Below, piece by piece: positions 55,593-64,000 of a stretch of DNA of 64,000 bases. The notes under the pieces were generated by a model that saw only the letters and a list, made by a program, of their open reading frames with translations, made no database searches and was not told the origin of the DNA. The DNA lies in assembly GCA_949317995.1 (NCBI GenBank), contig OX439044.1, forward strand, positions 11,751,141-11,815,140, in the 5' to 3' direction. Source of the stretch: Acholoe squamosa. Lineage: Eukaryota > Annelida > Polychaeta > Phyllodocida > Polynoidae. The translations under genes and the position numbers were made by a program. Positions within the stretch are counted from its first letter, which is position 1. Each line of letters begins with the position of its first letter.

Positions 55593-56640
55593 CCCAGACA
55601 TATTTTATTCTATATGGTGGATTTACTGTCAACGTGCGAGCGATATTAATTAGATTTTCGCCCATAAATTGGCTGATAATTGAGTTAGAAAATAGCACTT
55701 TACATAAGGTGTATCGGTGCATTTAATGCAATTTACTGCCTATTTATCATTTAAAATTGAATCACGTCGGATATAATGACATCTCGTTGATGATATGATA
55801 TTGCATGTGGTTTTTGTCCTTAATTATAACTATTACACACCTCTGTAGCTTGGATCCGGCGACCAGTAGAGTTTTCTTTTAACAGTGGAGATTGAAATTT
55901 GCAGTGATTGTCGGCTCATACATGTATGGGGATCTTAATTGGAAACTAGAGTAGGCCTAAGTTTCTAAAGTGGTGTCGTTTTAGAAAAGTAGTAAAATAC
56001 TGAGCAAATAACGATATATAGAGGAACTGGTAAATCAGGAGATGTGAAACTTTCAGTACAAAATATGTATTGGATTCCTGTTCCTTTTGTATATCTGCTG
56101 TATTAACAAAGTAAGCGGCTAAATTATGCAGAATGGGAGAAGCCGGTTGGCCTGTAGCACCTAGTGTGCCAGCCTGTATAAGTGCCAGGGCGCTGATTGA
56201 TTTAATCCAGGCTCTACCCCCGGCCCTCATTCAAGACCGGCACTTATTCAAGATTTAAATTATAATGTTTTTTTCAAAATTCAACATCCCTGTAACCCCG
56301 GCGCTTATTCAAGAGCGGCGCTTACTCAAATACCCGGCCCTTATACAGGCCAATATGGTAATTTAATTTTGATATAAGCTACCACAGCGTTTAAGCGGCA
56401 GATTTTTAAATAAGCGCCGATCTTACAGATGCACTGGGCCATATCATGTCTCCAAATTTACGAGTGCCAGACCCTTGTCGGGAATGCTTAAATGAATTCC
56501 CGTGCCTTCAAGTGCACTACCTCTCTGCAACAATCCACCATTCCTTACATTTTCTGCACACCCTAACAAACCCCACCCATGTCTTCTCCCTTAATGTCCA
56601 CTCCCCTCTCCCCCCCCCCACCACCACCTGTCCCATCATG
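55593..56640. other. Non-coding stretch upstream of the FUZ exon
   Basis: Probably intron. 56215-56350 holds repeated words GGCGCTTATTCAAGA, GGCACTTATTCAAG and GGCGCTTACTCAAA, which look like a dispersed repeat fragment. Pyrimidine-rich sequence precedes the splice acceptor. Confidence 0.4.
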
Positions 56641-56677
56641 TGTACTAGCCTACTGACTCTACTTCCTGTTGTTGCAG

Positions 56678-56799
56678 CTTCCGTTTCCGGTGATCGGGTC
56701 GCTGAATGGCGTTCATATGTTCGCGGCTACACACGGTAGTGAGCTGCTGAGCACCGTCTCCGACACGGCCAAGGTCGTCTGGAAGGTCTACCACAGCAG
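56678..56799 (+). CDS. FUZ: Host exon of FUZ (Fuzzy), planar cell polarity/ciliogenesis protein (partial)
   Basis: The exon encodes 40 residues plus two bases: it starts LPFPVIGSLNGVHMF, then a variable segment, and ends with KVVWKVYHS. Vertebrate FUZ has LPFSVIGSLNGVHMF near its N-terminus followed at the same spacing by TTVVWKSFHDS. Splice sites are strong: pyrimidine-rich TTCCTGTTGTTGCAG before 56678 and AG|GTAAGC after 56799. The upstream intron is phase 0 and the downstream intron phase 2. FUZ, with Inturned and WDPCP, forms the CPLANE complex, which acts at the ciliary base and as a Rab23 exchange factor. The preceding exon (residues before LPF) was searched for by eye and not found; the next exon (vertebrate ITLIVLSSE) was also not found before 64000. 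The introns are therefore long and full of transposons. Confidence 0.85.
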
Positions 56800-56864
56800 G
56801 TAAGCTGCTCCTGGGTACAGGACTAGTCTTTTACATCCCCCACCCTCTGCCCCCTAAAGACAAC

Positions 56865-57110
56865 ACTAGCCCATTAGGGGCCGCTGATGCATTAACGCAT
56901 CACACCCATTGATCTTCATGATGCACCAATGAAGCATGATTGGAGCATCATGACGACCCTCCGGGAGTATATATATATATATCAACTCCGTAGGGTCGGC
57001 ATGATGCTCCAATGAAGTGCTGGCGAGCAGTCTCGCCAGCACTTCATTGGTGCATCATGCCGACCTATGGGCATCATGCACTCCTGCATCAGCAGCCTTT
57101 AAAGGGTTAG
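56865..57110. repeat. Double-hairpin MITE copy in FUZ intron
   Basis: GGGGCCGCTGATGCATTAAC at the left, CAGCAGCCTTTAAAGGGTTA at the right. The second hairpin (56999-57061) has a perfect CAATGAAGTGCTGGCGAG / CTCGCCAGCACTTCATTG stem; the first lacks its centre. Confidence 0.9.
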
Positions 57111-57829
57111 TGGTAAACCTTTGTAGGCAGCATGATGTTATAAGTGTGTACATTTGTACATAAGGTTTTTGAGTAAGTTTTATCATTATTCATTTAAGAT
57201 TAAGGAATACCGTATCTCTAGTGCATATTTGATAAATTTAGGATACCGGCAGCTTGAGAAATATACGGCAATGGGGTAGTGAATTTCTTTTCTTTTATTT
57301 TGGAAAAGAAATGAGGCAATATTGATGACGATTGATAAAATACATTTAATGGAGGGATTCTCTTACAATCTACACACAGATAAAATAACCTCCACTCAAC
57401 CCACTGGAGGGTTGACAAGTAGAAAGGATCACCAAGATATCTGAGATATCTATATATAGATGCCAGCTTTTTTCTCTGTTGTGTGAGGATGTTATTTCAT
57501 AATAGAGAGACCATTGAAAAAAATATTTTGAATTTTGGTTACTTTTGAAATCTTATACTATGTAATTTACATTGAGAGGTTTTTGTTTGGATACATAGGT
57601 TGTAATCCCCTTAACAATTATCAAAAATACCCTTTATATTTCTACCTTTACTCATGTGATAATACATTAGCAACGCATAATCTCTGAATCACCCTCCTGT
57701 AACTCATCTTTGATTATCATTGTTCATGTCCTTAAAGCAAATACTCCCAAATCGTAGTCCAACGGTTTTCCCAAAAGAAAATATTTGCCCCTCTGAGTAT
57801 CACTCTTGCCTCTGGATCTTACTCCACCA
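57111..57829. other. Non-coding stretch, probably FUZ intron
   Basis: AT-rich, no exon matching FUZ found. Confidence 0.4.
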
Positions 57830-58046
57830 TTAACATTTTACGGGCCGTCAATTCATGAGTGCATCATGCCCATTGGTCGTCGTCATGATGCACTAATAAA
57901 GTGTTGGTGAGTCTGCTCGCTAACACTTCATAGGTGCATCATGCTGACTCCCTGGGAGTGTATCAACCCTGTAGAGTAGGCATGATACATGAATGCAAAC
58001 AAATGAGCACGGTGCATTGATGCATCAACGGCCCTTAAAGGTTTAA
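57830..58046. repeat. Double-hairpin MITE copy with TTAA at both ends
   Basis: TTAACATTTTACGGGCCG at the left, CGGCCCTTAAAGGTTTAA at the right. The first hairpin is CTAATAAAGTGTTGGTGAG / CTCGCTAACACTTCATAG; the second is truncated. Confidence 0.85.
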
Positions 58047-58047
58047 T

Positions 58048-58395
58048 CTTAGTTCACCAGAGGCGTAGGAAGCAAATCTTCATTGGGGGGGGGGCCCGGC
58101 GAGGGCACCATCGCGACTACCTTGAATTGTAGGCTGATGCGTGATGGCGTCTATATATATGCGTATTTAGAATTCATATAGAAAAGTGATTTTTGGTAAA
58201 TTTGGTACTGACTTTAGGCTCAGACCCCCATTCTCCCTATGACATCACCATAATAATCTAATTTTTAGCTTCTTTTCCATTGTGTTTATGAGTTCTTGGA
58301 AAATATTGGGGGGCCCAGACATACTCAGGCCCCACCTCCTTCATGATTGGGGGGGGCCCAGGCCCCCCTGGCCCCCCCTTTTCCTACGCCCCTGT
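58048..58395. repeat. GGGGGGCCCAGGCCCCCC-type dispersed repeat
   Basis: Starts CCAGAGGCGTAGGAAGCAAA and ends CCCTTTTCCTACGCCCCTG, so the tips are inverted. It shares the GGCCCAGGCCCCCCTGGCCC block with 22466-22626. Confidence 0.7.
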
Positions 58396-58497
58396 TCACC
58401 TGTCCACTTCGCCCAAATCACAGCATCATACACGTTGGCCCTGTACCCTCACCGTGCTGCCAGTTTATGTACAGGTTATTGCATGCCACTTCACTCC

Positions 58498-58727
58498 AGT
58501 AACCCTTCAAGGACCATGACTTAATGTCCTTTATACTTTTCATGATGCACCATTGATGTTCTCGCGAGTAACTCGCCAGGTCTACATTTGGTGCACCAAA
58601 TGGGAGTGTATCAGGGTAAGCCTGATGCATGATAGCAGTGGCGAGTTACTCACCAGTGCTGCAATCATGCATCATTTTGACCGAAGGGCGTAGTTGATTT
58701 TGGACTATTTAGCCACTACAGGGTTAC
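58498..58727. repeat. Double-hairpin MITE copy
   Basis: TAACCCTTCAAGGACC at the left, CTACAGGGTTA at the right. Second hairpin GATGCATGATAGCAGTGGCG.. pairs with ..CTGCAATCATGCATC. Confidence 0.8.
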
Positions 58728-58797
58728 ACAGAAGTAGTGTGTAGGGTAACAAATATGATGGTCGTGTCAGAACTCTACACAGGAAAGTGTAGTGTAG

Positions 58798-58994
58798 TTA
58801 ACCCTTTAAGGGCCGCTGATGCATTAATGCATCATGCCCATTGGTCGACATGATGCATGAATGTAGCCCTGGCGAGTTACTCGCCAGGGCTACATTCATG
58901 CATCATGCCGATCCTACGGGGTCGATACACCCACAAAGGGTCGGTATGATGCCCCAGTGTATATGATGCACTCCTACTTTAGCGGCCCTTATAT
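58798..58994. repeat. Double-hairpin MITE copy with a perfect type B hairpin
   Basis: TTAACCCTTTAAGGGCCGC, then GATGCATTAATGCATC. The hairpin at 58850-58909 pairs GATGCATGAATGTAGCCCTG with its exact complement around GGCGAG-TTA-CTCGCC. Confidence 0.9.
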
Positions 58995-58998
58995 AGTC

Positions 58999-59270
58999 AC
59001 ACCTCTTACAGCATCCCCTTTACTTCATATGACAGAGGATTCAAACTTATGATGATAAACGTCAAACTTTAATTAAAAGCTTTTGTAAACCTCCTATGAT
59101 TTGAAGAGGTAACAGTGTCCGTCGTAGCTGCTTCTTCCCCTCAGCCACCTCGCCCCCCGATATTCCTGTGACAGGTCTGAGGACTTTAATTATCAGCAGT
59201 ATTTTAGGACTTTGTAAGTACTGGCGGCTTATATGACAGGATACCCTCTCTGTCCTTCTAAATGTTAAGC
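58999..59270. other. Non-coding stretch
   Basis: Short minus-strand open frame with ordinary-looking residues but no recognised domain. No repeat seen. Confidence 0.35.
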
Positions 59271-59492
59271 TTAACCATCCTATGGCCGCATAGATAAGTA
59301 ATGCATCATTCCCATTAGGCGCCATGATGCATAAATGAATCACACTGATTCTATGTGGTTGATACACTCTCGTAGGGTCGGCATGATGCACCAATGCAGT
59401 GCTGGCGAGTAGACTCGCCAGCACTGCATTGGTGCATCATGACGACCTAAAACCTTGAGGCAGTTTGGACCGTGGGGTCCTGAAATGGTTAA
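59271..59492. repeat. Double-hairpin MITE copy with a perfect type A hairpin
   Basis: TTAA at both ends (59271-59274, 59489-59492). The hairpin at about 59381-59440 pairs GATGCACCAATGCAGTGCTG with its complement; here the variable stem pair is GCAG/CTGC, where other copies have GAAG/CTTC. Confidence 0.9.
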
Positions 59493-60540
59493 CGATAGTA
59501 GATGGAAGGTAGAGGAGAGGTAGAGGGGAGGTAAAGTTGCCATTTTACTTTAATTGAAGTTCCTGATTCGGTTTTATATGATAACGTTCTAACCTTTAGT
59601 TAACTCACGTGAGAGCTTTCCCTCTTCTCATGCAACAGATTTTGAGCCACGTTCTTGGGAAATTTGATACCAAACTAAATATCGATTATGTGTGGCCGAT
59701 GGTTACTGCATGCATAATTCTAGTTATTTGCAGTTTATTTCGTATTTTCATGTAAAAACACGCTCAAGTTGATTAAATTCCTGCCAGCTGTCAAAACTAC
59801 GCTCCTGAGTTGACGTTCAAATTAAATGCGTGTTCAGCATGTAATCGTCTCTATCTCTTTTTAACTCCTCTCCCAGTTCTACAGCATGTGTATAGTACAC
59901 GACATGTATTGTATTTACTTTTAGTTATATTGATGTGAAGATAATTAAAGAGATTAGCTGTGCAATCATGACACATTGGCAGACGAGTTCTATTCAGGAG
60001 AGTAATAAGATTTCTTAGGTATAGTTATAGATGGCCTTATCTTGACGTCACTGTAGATATAACCTAAATTCTCTGATGTCATCTTTTGATATCTGTATCA
60101 TGCTAGAACATAGGCCTAATAAACATCAAATTGATAGATTCAAATACAAAAGGTTAATTATAATGTATTGCCTATTCGCCCATGACCAAAGTAGGCTACA
60201 GAATATATCTTTGGAATAGCACATCCATTTACGTATATAATTCATTTTGAATGACACATATAATTGGTAAGTATAAGGATAACGATTAGGTTTTCTTATA
60301 GTGGGCATAATATAATTTCCTCCTGATAGACAAGATAACCCAGACCATATACGTTAGCGGTAGAATGTATTGAAAGATGAGTGATGAAACAATAGGTCTA
60401 AGCTCGTTATGTGTGAATCATCTGGACATCCAGACTGCAGATAAGAAATGTAAAAAAAAAACACCAGAAAATCTAGACATACTTGTATGGACTAGATATG
60501 CTATCTTAAAACAGACTGAAGTAGTCTATTAAGCTAATAG
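59493..60540. other. Non-coding stretch, probably FUZ intron
   Basis: AT-rich with no recognised gene or repeat. Confidence 0.4.
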
Positions 60541-60542
60541 AT

Positions 60543-60645
60543 CATGGATGTTGGAGCCCTAGGGGAGTCTATGCTGGATATACCCGAGCCGCGGAGCGGC
60601 GAGGGTATATCCAGCATAGACTCCCCGTGGGCTCCAACATCCATG
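60543..60645. repeat. Strong hairpin, 43-bp arms
   Basis: 60543-60585 (CATGGATGTTGGAGCCC..) pairs with 60603-60645 at 41 of 43 positions, with a GC-rich 17-nt loop. Confidence 0.95.
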
Positions 60646-60810
60646 AACTAATAGGTTTATACCACGATTTCCTCCATTTTGTATTAATTTCTTACCTGAT
60701 ATCCAAAGATTATAGCCAGGAGAATACATTTTGTAAGTGCAAGCGACACGGCCCGTGTCCGCTCTGCGAGAAGCCATTGTTTTTGTTCCTTGCCGGGACA
60801 GGTACCGCCG
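60646..60810 (-). other. Gap between two foldbacks with a possible minus-strand first exon
   Basis: On the minus strand an ATG at 60777 (AACAATGGCTTCTCGC) opens a short frame, MASRRADTGRVACTYK.., that reaches a good donor, ATCAG|GTAAGA, near 60695. The protein is not recognised and the patch lies between two mobile-looking inverted repeats, so this is weak. Confidence 0.2.
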
Positions 60811-61228
60811 TGTTTACAGTCACTTTTCGTATGGAATCCAGCCATGACTTGTTATAATATTAAAATCCCAAGAAGTATTCGATCCATAGACAAGGAATGC
60901 GTGCTAATTTTCTCCATTTTCTTCGATATATATAAGAATCCATTGATTTTCCCAAAGTAAGCGAGTCGCGGTCCGGCCATTCCCACCCGCCTCCTTGTTC
61001 GGCGAAAGTGTGTCAGTGGCCCGGATGTGGATATAGGTCATCCGCTCGCCGTACGAGGAAGACGCCGAAAATTTCGGACCGGTTTGGAAAATCAATGGAT
61101 TCTTATTTATATTGAAGAAAATGGAGACAATTAGCACGCATTCCTCGTCTATGGATCGAATACTTCTTGGGATTTTAATATTATAGCATGTCATGGTTGG
61201 ATTCCATACGAAAACTGACTGGAAACAT
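60811..61228. repeat. Large foldback element, about 143-bp arms
   Basis: 60811-60953 pairs with 61086-61228 almost throughout (for example AAGAAGTATTCGATCCATAG with its complement at 61150-61169). The 132-nt centre is GC- and CpG-rich. The minus-strand ORF at 60904-61194 is produced by the palindrome. Confidence 0.95.
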
Positions 61229-61275
61229 AGCAGGTTAGAACTTATTTACCTTCGCATTGGATTTCATCACCGTTC

Positions 61276-61345
61276 AGTGTGGCGCTATGGCTAAGGCCTT
61301 CGCCTACCACCACTGCGGTCGGGGTTCAATCCTCATACGAGTTTG
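61276..61345 (+). repeat. tRNA-like SINE head
   Basis: A box TGGCGCTATGG at about 61280-61290 and B box GGTTCAATCCT at about 61323-61333 sit at tRNA-like spacing. A full tRNA fold is doubtful and the sequence runs on into unrelated DNA, so a SINE or tRNA pseudogene is likelier than a working tRNA. Confidence 0.6.
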
Positions 61346-61689
61346 GACGATTTTTCACCTTGAAACAATGGCGAGGCTAAATTTCTATGTCCGCCAACGT
61401 CTCCAAAAATATTCTAAGTCCAACTTGACCCCGAAAAAGTATATACCAAAAATTCTAAAAACGCACAAGGGTGGTATATGCAGAATATACCACGTATATA
61501 TCGCATATAAAACCACCGGAAGTGCCAAAATAGTGGTATAAAGGCCAAGGCTGTTCCTGGCATATCTAAGAACTCCCAGCGTTGTCCAGTTCCAATCCAG
61601 TACCTCATGGGTGAGGAAATCGCCAGTCATGTATCAAATTTACTATACGCATTTAATTCCCTCCATAAAGGTCGATATGGTGAGTTTTT
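61346..61689. other. Non-coding stretch downstream of the SINE head
   Basis: Probably SINE body or intron. Short inverted pair TGGTATATGCAGAATATACCA at about 61472. No gene is seen. Confidence 0.35.
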
Positions 61690-61855
61690 AGCTTGCCTAT
61701 AAGCCGCACTGAGGGTACTTAAAAAATGCCATTCCTAACTTTAGCCCACATATATGTGAAACCCTGCATATAAGCCGCATATTGAATTCCTGGAGCCGCA
61801 GTAAACCTCTGATAGGGTCTCTCAACTGCGGCTTATACCCAAGGATTTACAGTAA
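61690..61855. repeat. TATAAGCCGC-type MITE
   Basis: TTGCCTATAAGCCGCACTGA at the left, CTGCGGCTTATACCCAAGG at the right, with CATATAAGCCGCAT inside. Confidence 0.65.
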
Positions 61856-62003
61856 GGTGGACAAAACACGGCAGGTCTAGGCTGCAGGAGGGGCAGGTGG
61901 GGGGGGGGTGAGTAGGGGGTCGGTGACGTAACACGGGAGAAGGAGGAGGATGAGGAGGTACCTGACGCGTCGTTAGCAGACCCCAGATACAGCCTCCAGG
62001 GCA

Positions 62004-62256
62004 TTAACCCTTTAAGGGCGCTGATGCATTAATCCTTTATGCCCATTGGTCGTCATGATGCACCATTGAAGTGCTGGCGAGACTGCTCACCAGCACTTCA
62101 TTGGAGCATCATGCTTACCCTCCGGGAGTATATGTATCAACCGTGTAGGTTGGCATGATGCTCCAATGAGCAGTCTCGCCAGCACTTCATTGGTGCATCA
62201 TGATGACCAATGGGCATGATGCATGCACTCCTGCATCAGCGTTGATTCCTTAAGGA
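62004..62256. repeat. Double-hairpin MITE copy
   Basis: Left TTAACCCTTTAAGGGCGC. The first hairpin is kept (ACCATTGAAGTGCTGGCGAG / CTCACCAGCACTTCATTGG); the second has lost most of its left arm. It ends CCTTAAGG. Confidence 0.9.
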
Positions 62257-62266
62257 CCGAATAGTG

Positions 62267-62417
62267 GTTAAATGCATCATGTATCATGACCACCCTCCAT
62301 GGTTGATACACTCCCAGAAGGCTCAGCATGATGCGGTGATACAGTGCTATTCAGTAGAGCATCATGGTGATCAAGGTACATGGATCTGGAGGCATCTTTG
62401 GCTACTTAAAGGGTTAA
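62267..62417. repeat. Double-hairpin MITE copy, reduced
   Basis: TTAAATGCATCATG at the left, CTTAAAGGGTTAA at the right. The spacer GGTTGATACACTCCC is kept; stems are reduced. Confidence 0.75.
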
Positions 62418-62457
62418 TGCTCCTGTCGACCCTTGATTGCTCACTGTGCGATCAAGG

Positions 62458-62458
62458 T

Positions 62459-62541
<83 letters not shown>
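62458..62541. repeat. (GT)n microsatellite
   Basis: About 40 GT units with one interruption near the start. Confidence 0.95.
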
Positions 62542-62542
<1 letters not shown>

Positions 62543-62601
62543 TGGGGTAGGTTACTAGCTACTGACATCCCAGCCCTGCACTTACCTTAGCTGACCTTAA
62601 G

Positions 62602-62802
62602 TTAACCCTTAAGGGCCACTGATGCAGGAGTGTATCATGCCCATCGGGCATCATGATGCATGGATGCAGCCCTGGGGAGTAACTCACCAGGGCTATATAT
62701 TCATGTATCATGCCGACCCTATGGGGTTGATACAGACCCAGATGGTCGGCATGATGCACCAATCGGCATTACACTCTCCTGCATCAGCGGCCCCTAACGG
62801 TC
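62602..62802. repeat. Double-hairpin MITE copy
   Basis: TTAACCCTTAAGGGCCACTG at the left, CATCAGCGGCCCCTAACGG at the right. First hairpin GATGCATGGATGCAGCCCTG / CAGGGCTATATATTCATG. Confidence 0.85.
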
Positions 62803-63557
62803 CCCGCACCCAACATCCCACATCCCACACTCCAATCCACATCTACACCCCAGGCCATCCCACTGGTGATCAAAATTATAGGCTGAACGTGATACCCCAT
62901 TTAAAGAATCAAAAATCAACAAAAACAAAAACACCAGTACAGCATCAGGCGCAACAAGAGGGAAGTGGGAGGTGTGGCTGGAGGTGGAGGTTGGGGGTTG
63001 GGTGGGAGGTTGGGATCGGGTTGCTCTAGTTCTCAGCAAAATGTAAAGGGAAAGATGAAACCTAGTTCGTGAAGATAGACGAGCCGTGGACGGGCAGCTA
63101 CAGCAGCCCATCGATCGTAGAGATGAAAGTTTGGGGGAGAAACTTGTGTAAATTTTCCACTTTTCCAGATCTTTTAAAAGATTGGCGGTAATTCCAGCGA
63201 GGCAATTAATGCATTGCATCATCTCGTGGCATGGGGTGAGAGTGGGGTACTGGGGGATGGTGTAGCCTTGATCCAATCTGGGGCTTTCAGGTTGAGCAGC
63301 TTTTGAACTGGTCTACTCTGCTGTTTGTGCTGTATGCTGTAAGGGGCAACTCACTAGAGCTTCTGAGAGATATCTTCAAATGACTGCTAAGAGAACTGCT
63401 CTCAAATCTGTTTTAAAGAGTTGCTCATGGAAATACTTAGTGAGGTGTATGGAAGGAAATCGAGGAAACCTCGCACCCATAGATCTCTTTATGGTACTGA
63501 TCAAGGAGCCTCACTTAGGTGTGTTTCAATAATTGCTTATAAGGAGATGTATAACGC
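62803..63557. other. Non-coding stretch
   Basis: A minus-strand open frame of 160 codons (62794-63276) overlaps MITE and Pro/Thr-rich low-complexity sequence and has no recognised domain. Confidence 0.35.
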
Positions 63558-63722
63558 AGGGTCGGATCTAGGATTTTGAAAGGGGGGGGGCGCCCCTCAT
63601 TTAGCCCCTAATTTTGGCTATATTCTAGCCTTTCTAGGGTAAAAACAATTAGGTAAACTCTTAAGTACAGGGGAAAAGGGGGGCGCATGCCCCGCGCCCC
63701 CCTCTAAACCCGCCACTGTAAA
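63558..63722. repeat. G-run/C-run dispersed repeat
   Basis: GGGTCGGATCTAGGATTTTG at the left and GCGCCCCCCTCTAAACCCGC at the right. It resembles the 22466 and 58048 repeats in having a long G-run and C-run near its ends. Confidence 0.6.
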
Positions 63723-64000
63723 GGGGTCGGTAATCCGTTCACTTGATAGACAGAGGCTGTATAAGAGTTCATTGCCATCAAGAATTCCCAGTGGGACACA
63801 GCATCGTGGGGAATTAGTTTCTTTAATACCTCCTCCAGGAAGAACAATTCTCCCTATTATTAACTATAGACAGCCTGGTTCTTCACCTGAACTAAAAATG
63901 AGCTCCAGATATAGTTCAACTGAGCTGCTCCAGCTACAGCACACAGCTGCTCCCAAACATCCACCCACCTCCATTTTCCAGGGCATTCGACTGGAAATTG
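63723..64000. other. Non-coding end of window
   Basis: No gene recognised; the window ends shortly after a pyrimidine-rich TTTTCCAG. Confidence 0.35.

Noticed and set aside
60904-61194. 96-codon minus-strand ORF
   Set aside because: Spans the arms of the large foldback; both ends of the protein derive from the same palindrome.
61276-61345. Functional tRNA gene
   Set aside because: A and B boxes are present, but the acceptor and anticodon stems do not pair convincingly.
62794-63276. 160-codon minus-strand ORF
   Set aside because: Partly MITE-derived and Pro/Thr-rich; no domain.
1-64000. CRISPR-like array made of the recurring palindromes
   Set aside because: Copies are irregularly spaced, in a eukaryotic context, vary in length and have transposon-like ends. 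No spacers of constant length.

Overview
The window looks like repeat-rich nuclear DNA from a metazoan, most likely a marine invertebrate. A mollusc is my guess, because one SINE-like repeat ends in an (ACTC)n tail of a type I associate with molluscs; this is an inference. Only one piece of a host gene is recognised with confidence: a 122-nt exon at 56678-56799 (+) that encodes the conserved start of the FUZ (Fuzzy) planar-cell-polarity/ciliogenesis protein, with good splice sites on both sides. Its other exons are not recognised, and the later ones probably lie beyond the right edge. Almost everything else is mobile or repetitive DNA.

Layout. 208-3953: an element with long terminal inverted repeats that carries about 22 tandem copies of a 134-bp unit. 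3954-6624: AT-rich DNA with small MITEs. 6625-20104: a complete-looking, very young Ty3/gypsy-type LTR retrotransposon of 13.5 kb. It has 418-bp LTRs differing at one base, a 4-bp TAAT target duplication, gag, pol (PR-RT-RNaseH-IN) and a third ORF of about 1,225 codons with zinc-finger-like clusters. 20105-48600: host non-coding DNA full of palindromic MITEs, foldback elements, minisatellites (40-bp G-rich units at 24948-25580; purine-rich units at 30060-31200; 27-bp units at 44455-45400), SINEs and other dispersed repeats. 48848-55588: a 6.7-kb DNA transposon with 366-bp inverted repeats and an ATTA duplication, encoding a two-part transposase-like protein with an XPG/FEN nuclease domain (Academ-like), now interrupted. 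55593-64000: FUZ exon, more palindromic MITEs, two strong foldbacks and a tRNA-like SINE head.

The most striking background signal is one family of double-hairpin MITEs, about 28 copies scattered over the whole window. The units carry TTAA at their ends, begin CCCTTTAAGGG, and contain near-perfect hairpins built on a CTGGCGAG/CTCGCCAG core whose arms vary together. The TTAA ends suggest piggyBac-type mobilisation. No CRISPR array, operon, rRNA or functional tRNA gene was seen.
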